From: Tomocerus qinae
Lineage: Eukaryota; Arthropoda; Collembola; Entomobryomorpha; Tomoceridae
Assembly (NCBI GenBank): GCA_020055645.1
Contig: CM034547.1
Span: 61,663,884-61,727,883, forward strand
Reading direction: 5' to 3'
Length of the DNA stretch: 64,000 nucleotides
Shown here: in pieces, positions 60,201 through 64,000 of the stretch
Layout of the letters: each line of letters starts with the position of its first letter
Position numbering within the stretch: the first letter of the stretch is position 1
Notes under the pieces: model-generated
What the model was told of the DNA's origin: nothing
The model's input: only the letters and a program-made list of their open reading frames with translations
Databases searched by the model: none
Program-made: the position numbers and the translations under genes

Positions 60201-63200
60201 GATTAATGTTGACAATGAAAACCAACCGAAAATCAAAGTTTATTAATGTTGACTATAACAATCAACAGAAAATCAAAGTACTTTAATGTTGACTATAAAA
60301 ATCAACAGAAAATCAAAATTGACGTTTGTAGGGTTATAAGTCTTCTAGCGGATGGGGTACTCCCTACAGCAATATTCTTACTACGTAGTGTTGCCGCTCT
60401 TCATAGATGGTGCACCGCTGCACTCAAGCACATGTGAGTGCAGAGTCAGCCCAAAGAATTGTATTATAACTGACCAGCTGACTCTACATTCACATGTGCT
60501 TGAAAGCATTGGTTCAGCATCTATAAAGAGCAGAGACACTAAGTAGTAGGAATATCTGTAGGGAGTACCCCATCCGCTAGAAGACTTATAACCCTAAAAA
60601 TTCAAAATTGATTAGCGTTGACTATGAAAATATAAAGAGAATCAAAATCGGTCAAAAATCAATAAAAATTGGAAAAATGCAAGTTTGACTATAAAATTTA
60701 ATATAAATGCGAAATAGATTTATTTCCGTCCTATAATTGGTATTTTCCGGCTTTATTTACTTTATTATAAAATCTTAAATTTTGTCGAAGCGGAGTTAAA
60801 TATTTTATACTATTAAGATAACAATTTATAGGAAACACAATTGAACTTTTTAATGCCCATTTTTCACGCTGACTATCAAAATGAAGACAAAGTGAGCGCG
60901 CGGTAACTCAGCAACCAATGGACCGATTTGCCTCAAACTCAATTGGAATCGTCACCGATCCATAGGCATTGTTTTTGCCAAGTTTGGTCAATATCCGTCA
61001 TTGCTTTCGAAAGTTATCGTGGGGACGGACGGACGTACGGACAGACTGTGTGGTTCTATAAGCTGCCTTATTCAGGCGAGCTAAAAATTGTGAAAATATT
61101 TTCGAAGTGAAAACTTTCTCTTGGATTTTAATTTTGAATACGGATATGAAACACTGCACATCTGAATACGGATATGAAACACTGCACATCTGAATACGGA
61201 TATGAAACACTGCACATCTGAATACGGATATGAAACACTGCACATCAGTAAATTCGATGACACATAATTTATATCTATAGGTTGACCCTGGTTGACCATG
61301 GAAGGTCAAAGGGCACTCATGTTGTACCTACTCTGTGTATCCATGGAAATCAAAATACAAATTTTGGAAACTTCTATTTCTTCTACTACTTCTACTAGTA
61401 CTTCTATTTATAGCTGGTGTTTTGCAAAACGAGTGTTTAGATTACTATGGGTAAATGATTCATAATGATTCGACTTCGTTGTTGTATATTGCAACGTTTA
61501 AACTTTGTATACATTGTGCATAATATTCATGGATTGTATTGTATTTTGTAGTAATTGCAAAATGTTGTTAAAATTCCCCCATCTGGGGAATCTATAGAAT
61601 ATTCCAGGGTGACTCGAACGTTATAGGGTGAAGACAGTAGAATGTTTTGCTCTCTTTCTGCAGCCAGTTTGAGATTTGGGTGCATTCAGTTGACTTTTAG
61701 CTGTGAAAAATCCCGTGGTCATGGATACAGCCACTGATCCCTCCTTGGCCTGCACCCAGTTTTCCAATCTAAACTGGCTGCAGAAAAAGAGCAAAACATC
61801 CTATTGTCTTCACCCTATAACGTTCGAGTCACCCTGGAATATTCATTACTGCAATAACCAATCAGATCGCTGGATTCAAAAAATTTCGACCAATCAGAAT
61901 GCGTATCCAGGTGCAACTCCCAAATAGCGGTTTCACGGACTACTGAAACTATCAGTACTTAAGTAGGACGTACGTTGGCAACCGGCAAATTATTCTGACT
62001 ATCATATTGCCTCTTAACTTTTTTTGCAGGAAAAGAATCAACTCAAAAACCAAAAGAGCTACAAGAAAGTTTAAATAGGGAAAAAGATGCTCCATAACCT
62101 ACAGCATTCGGCTCCGAAAGAATATTTTAAACTTTTCTCTGTAGTTGCGATTAATTGCAAATTCCGCACTAAAACGTTTATATCTCCAGATTGAACCAAT
62201 ATGTTTGAAATATTCTTTCGGAGCCGAATGCAGAGGATTGTGGGGGGTCTGTTTCCCAATTTAAACTTTTTTGTAGGTCTATTGGTTTTTGAGTTTATTC
62301 TTTTCCTGCAAAAAAAGTTAAGAGGCAATATGATAGTCAGAATAATTTGCCCGTTGCCCACAGACACTTCCCTGATACTGACACTGATATTATACATAAA
62401 AAGAACGCACTTGAGGATTTAAATTGGTAAGTATTGCTGTTTTAAAGTCGTCAATAGTATTTCTCCTAATTGTCACTATTTTCGCATCTCCTCCATACAA
62501 AATTCCTAACGGCTGACAAACAGATCTGTAAGTAGAAACCATTCGGCACCCAGCATCATAATCTCTCTGGGTACACACAAGCAACCAATTCCGGATTATA
62601 ACCTGCAGAAAATCTAAAATTAATACTGAGCTACATTATATGCAAAATCTATTTGTAGAGATAACTTACTGGATCGTAACATGAATTACTGATAGCTTCT
62701 TTATTGAAGTTAGAGTTTTTAGGCTTAAACTCAAAGTTTTGGTTCATAGTAATCGTTGGTGGATTAATGAGTCTTCCTTCGAAAACAGCAGAGGTATTTT
62801 CAATTTCCAAACCCCAGCCTTCAAGTAAATTCATTGCTTCTTTGCACTCTGTCCAGAATTAATTTTTTTAAAACTACCAACTTGCTTATTCTTAATCATC
62901 ATGTCATTATTTGGTAGTATAAGCTTGACAAACAATAACTAGCCATATTGCATACCATGCTGGCTAAATTGTGAAAATTTAAAAGATCTCTGTAAAGTCT
63001 CCCAATTTCCGATATGTACCTTCTGATTTAAATTCGATAGCTAATTAAGCTACCTAACTAGGATCAGGAAAAACTGCTTGCTAGCCCAATAAGGCTGCAT
63101 TTGCAAGAGAAATGAAAATTCGATTAATCTCCCGAAAACCGCCAGAAACCAAAAAAAATTTTAATTCTACGAGACAAAAAGCAATAAAATAATAGTTTAA

Positions 63201-63972
63201 ACTCTGTCATTTTTTAGAAAAATTGGACAACGTTTTTACGAAGAGAAAAAAATCAATACTAGCGGATACTTGAAAGAGAAAAAAATCGGTGCGGTCTACT
63301 AATTTACTAATAAATTAGCAAACAGAATTTTTAACTTTACTTATCAAAATACCACTTAACCTGACATTGACAGTTGGCGGATTTTTGAAAAAAGAATACC
63401 TTACTTGTGACGAATGGTTCTTCCGTTCTTCCCCGTTTTAAGCTTCAAGGAAGAGCACTTTTCCCTTATTAAGCTTTCTCTTACTGGAAAATGTAAAGCT
63501 GATAACCATAGTATTCTCTAGTTTACACGATGCAAAGAACAGTGAGACTGAGACTGACTGAGACTGCCCTACCATTAGGTAGCCTAGTTTGGTTTGCAAC
63601 TTACACCAATTTATAGTACCTTTGATCTTTTGGACAAATTTTTGCAAAGACGTATGCCGTTGTTGAGGTGTAATTCTAGTAAATTGAGCAATATCCTTCA
63701 TAACTGAGTAATTAGACGTCAAATCTTCGCTCAATCCGGAAACAAAGCAAAGTTCGGGAATGAGGCAAATGAGTTGAACAGGTCCCTATAATTACAGGTA
63801 AAAATTGCAATTATGACATAATATTTTACTTCAAAAAATAATTTTATTACGTGCTTACACTTGTAGCATAATTACGTCCCTGCTTAGCCCTAGGACGGTG
63901 AATCAACAAGGGCTGCGAAAGATCTCTTATTGTAATTCCATATTGAGTTTTGTAGTAATCCAAAAATGAAAC
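57249..63972 (-). CDS. piwi: PIWI-clade argonaute, 3' part (last ten exons, 527 aa; 5' end outside window)
   Basis: Exons on the minus strand: 63972-63859, 63785-63620, 62848-62670, 62602-62411, 59894-59682, 59398-59201, 58432-58247, 58076-57969, 57762-57622 and 57335-57249. The sum is 1584 nt, phases agree and the frame ends in TAA. The visible part begins in the end of PAZ (FLDYYKTQYGITI, QPLLIHRPRAK, IPELCFVSGL), then MID (QRDYDAGCRM) and PIWI domains (PSQRDDLYAAIKK, ALQINCKLGGALW, FVGVDVYHDPKR, DRIVVFRDGVSDGQL, FVVVQKRINARI, GTVTPTHYIVLHD, TGSIRVPAMCQYAHKLAG) and ends KKLFYL. Numbered from the first visible codon, Asp298, Glu336, Asp368 and His459 form the DEDH slicer set; the 38 and 32 residue spacings match known argonautes. 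The protein should bind piRNAs and cleave transposon transcripts in the germline. Whether it is a Piwi/Aubergine or an AGO3 orthologue cannot be decided without the N-terminus. Several introns carry transposable elements. Confidence 0.95.
57473..57611. mobile_element. Palindromic element of about 140 bp in the last PIWI intron
   Basis: CCCCATTATTTCATGCG on the left is inverted as CGCATATGAAATAATGGG on the right. Inner GCCATTTACATGTAAAT and ATTTACATGCAAATGGC also pair, so almost the whole element folds back. Outer sequences TTTAAGG and CTTAAGG extend the pairing imperfectly. It fits a MITE. It sits between PIWI exons ending at 57622 and starting at 57335 and leaves both splice sites intact. 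Confidence 0.65.
58668..58725 (-). repeat. Fragment of the repeat seen at 53990-54245
   Basis: Read on the minus strand it gives CAGTACCATATTTAGAAGTC, then CGATTTCGGAGAGGGGGCAA, nearly the same as the opening of the 53990 element. Only the end is present. It lies in the PIWI intron between 58433 and 59200. Confidence 0.6.
59933..61085 (+). repeat. Dispersed repeat copy in a PIWI intron, interrupted by a nested foldback
   Basis: It has the same left edge (CAGCAAGCCGTAACAGAAGC), the same 200 bp left block, minisatellite of about 38-40 bp units (ATCAACAGAAAATCAAA...), right block (GTGAGCGCGCGGTAACTCAG) and right edge (TAAGCTGCCTTATTCAGGCG) as the copy in the stum intron. The minisatellite is split by a 268 bp palindromic insertion at 60329-60596. 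The left edge is only about 38 bases from the splice acceptor of the PIWI exon starting at 59894. The ORF calls inside are chance. Confidence 0.85.
60329..60596. mobile_element. Full-length palindromic foldback element, 268 bp
   Basis: It starts TAGGGTTATAAGTCTTCTAG and ends with the inverse, with about 40 bp of perfect terminal repeat. Pairing then continues, at roughly four bases in five, almost to a central loop of about 25 bases near 60465. It interrupts the minisatellite of the surrounding repeat, so it is the younger insertion. A target duplication could not be assigned because the flanks are themselves repetitive. Confidence 0.8.
61136..61247. repeat. 28-bp tandem repeat, four nearly identical copies
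   Basis: The unit is GAATACGGATATGAAACACT followed by GCACATCT. Four copies follow one another with no difference except the last base. The unit length is not a multiple of three, and the minus-strand ORFs that cross it rotate through the three frames of the unit, so they are not genes. It lies directly after the dispersed repeat in the PIWI intron. Confidence 0.92.
61605..61836. mobile_element. hAT-type MITE, 232 bp, with 8-bp target duplication
   Basis: The left end CAGGGTGACTCGAACGTTAT and the right end ATAACGTTCGAGTCACCCTG are perfect inverts. Pairing continues imperfectly through GGGTGAAGACA, TTTTGCTCT and CTGCAGCCAGTTT for about 80 bp. The element is flanked by GAATATTC at 61597-61604 and 61837-61844, an 8-bp duplication. 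CAGGG termini and 8-bp duplication indicate the hAT superfamily. The termini differ after CAGGG from the element at 42541, so it is a separate family. Confidence 0.83.
61977..62358. mobile_element. Foldback element of 382 bp in a PIWI intron
   Basis: The left end GGCAACCGGCAAATTATTCT and the right end AGAATAATTTGCCCGTTGCC are inverts with one mismatch. The arms of about 160 bp then pair with few differences (TATCATATTGCCTCTTAACT with AGTTAAGAGGCAATATGATA; CATTCGGCTCCGAAAGAATA with TATTCTTTCGGAGCCGAATG). The loop is about 65 bases. The right end is 52 bases from the splice donor side of the PIWI exon ending at 62411. The ORFs on both strands are mirror images of the arms, not genes. Confidence 0.78.
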
Positions 63973-64000
63973 CTAGGACAGCATAAATGTGATTTAATCC

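Noticed and set aside
61136..61247. Considered as a CRISPR-like array
   Set aside because: Units are head to tail with no spacers, and the genome is eukaryotic.
60998..61309. Minus-strand ORFs with repeated CSVSYPYSD-like peptide
   Set aside because: Produced by the 28-bp tandem repeat, which shifts frame at each unit; not a protein.
62071..62422. Opposed ORFs of 108 and 73 codons
   Set aside because: They lie on the arms of the 382 bp foldback and mirror each other.

Overview
This 64 kb window is AT-rich eukaryotic DNA. Genes are split by many short introns (about 50-150 bp, with a few of several kb) and separated by long gene-poor stretches, and inverted-repeat transposon remnants are frequent. 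The gene set (a PIWI argonaute, a Stum/SPEC3 membrane protein, SMIM12, ZIP9, GDP-glucose phosphorylase) is animal. The compact introns, the stum orthologue and an intronless gene of a largely fungal family (DUF4246) fit an arthropod, perhaps a springtail (Collembola), where fungal gene acquisitions are known. The species is an inference. No operons, tRNA, rRNA or CRISPR were seen.

Layout. Positions 1-3024 hold no gene I can support. A minus-strand GDP-D-glucose phosphorylase gene (3025-6861, six exons) lies head to head with two tandem plus-strand aldose 1-epimerase genes (7461-9272 and 10357-12353, eight exons each, matching intron phases). Next comes stum (15757-24754, four coding exons). 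Its 8 kb first intron contains, on the opposite strand, the intronless DUF4246 gene (20928-22130) and a dispersed repeat. From 24755 to about 38.3 kb I see no gene. A 199-codon orphan ORF lies at 38348-38947. SMIM12 (41907-42179, minus) is followed by a putative terminal-inverted-repeat element (42405-43743) that carries a 20-bp minisatellite, itself interrupted by a hAT-type MITE with a perfect 8-bp target duplication. A 13-exon WD40 gene encoding 906 aa follows (44402-48512, minus), then two adjacent foldback elements near 49 kb, SLC39A9/ZIP9 (51259-52779, minus), a doubtful two-exon gene (53623-54612, minus) and repeats. The last 7 kb are the 3' part of a PIWI-clade argonaute gene (57249-63972, minus). 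Its 5' part, encoding the N domain and most of PAZ, lies beyond the right edge.

How the parts relate. The left cluster is sugar metabolism: removal of GDP-glucose plus interconversion of sugar anomers, possibly sharing a 600 bp promoter interval. The right end pairs a slicer-competent PIWI protein with introns filled by inverted-repeat transposable elements, the kind of sequence the piRNA pathway controls. Exon models were built by hand from splice consensus, reading-frame phase and family motifs. Every exon sum of the recognised genes is a multiple of three with no internal stop.
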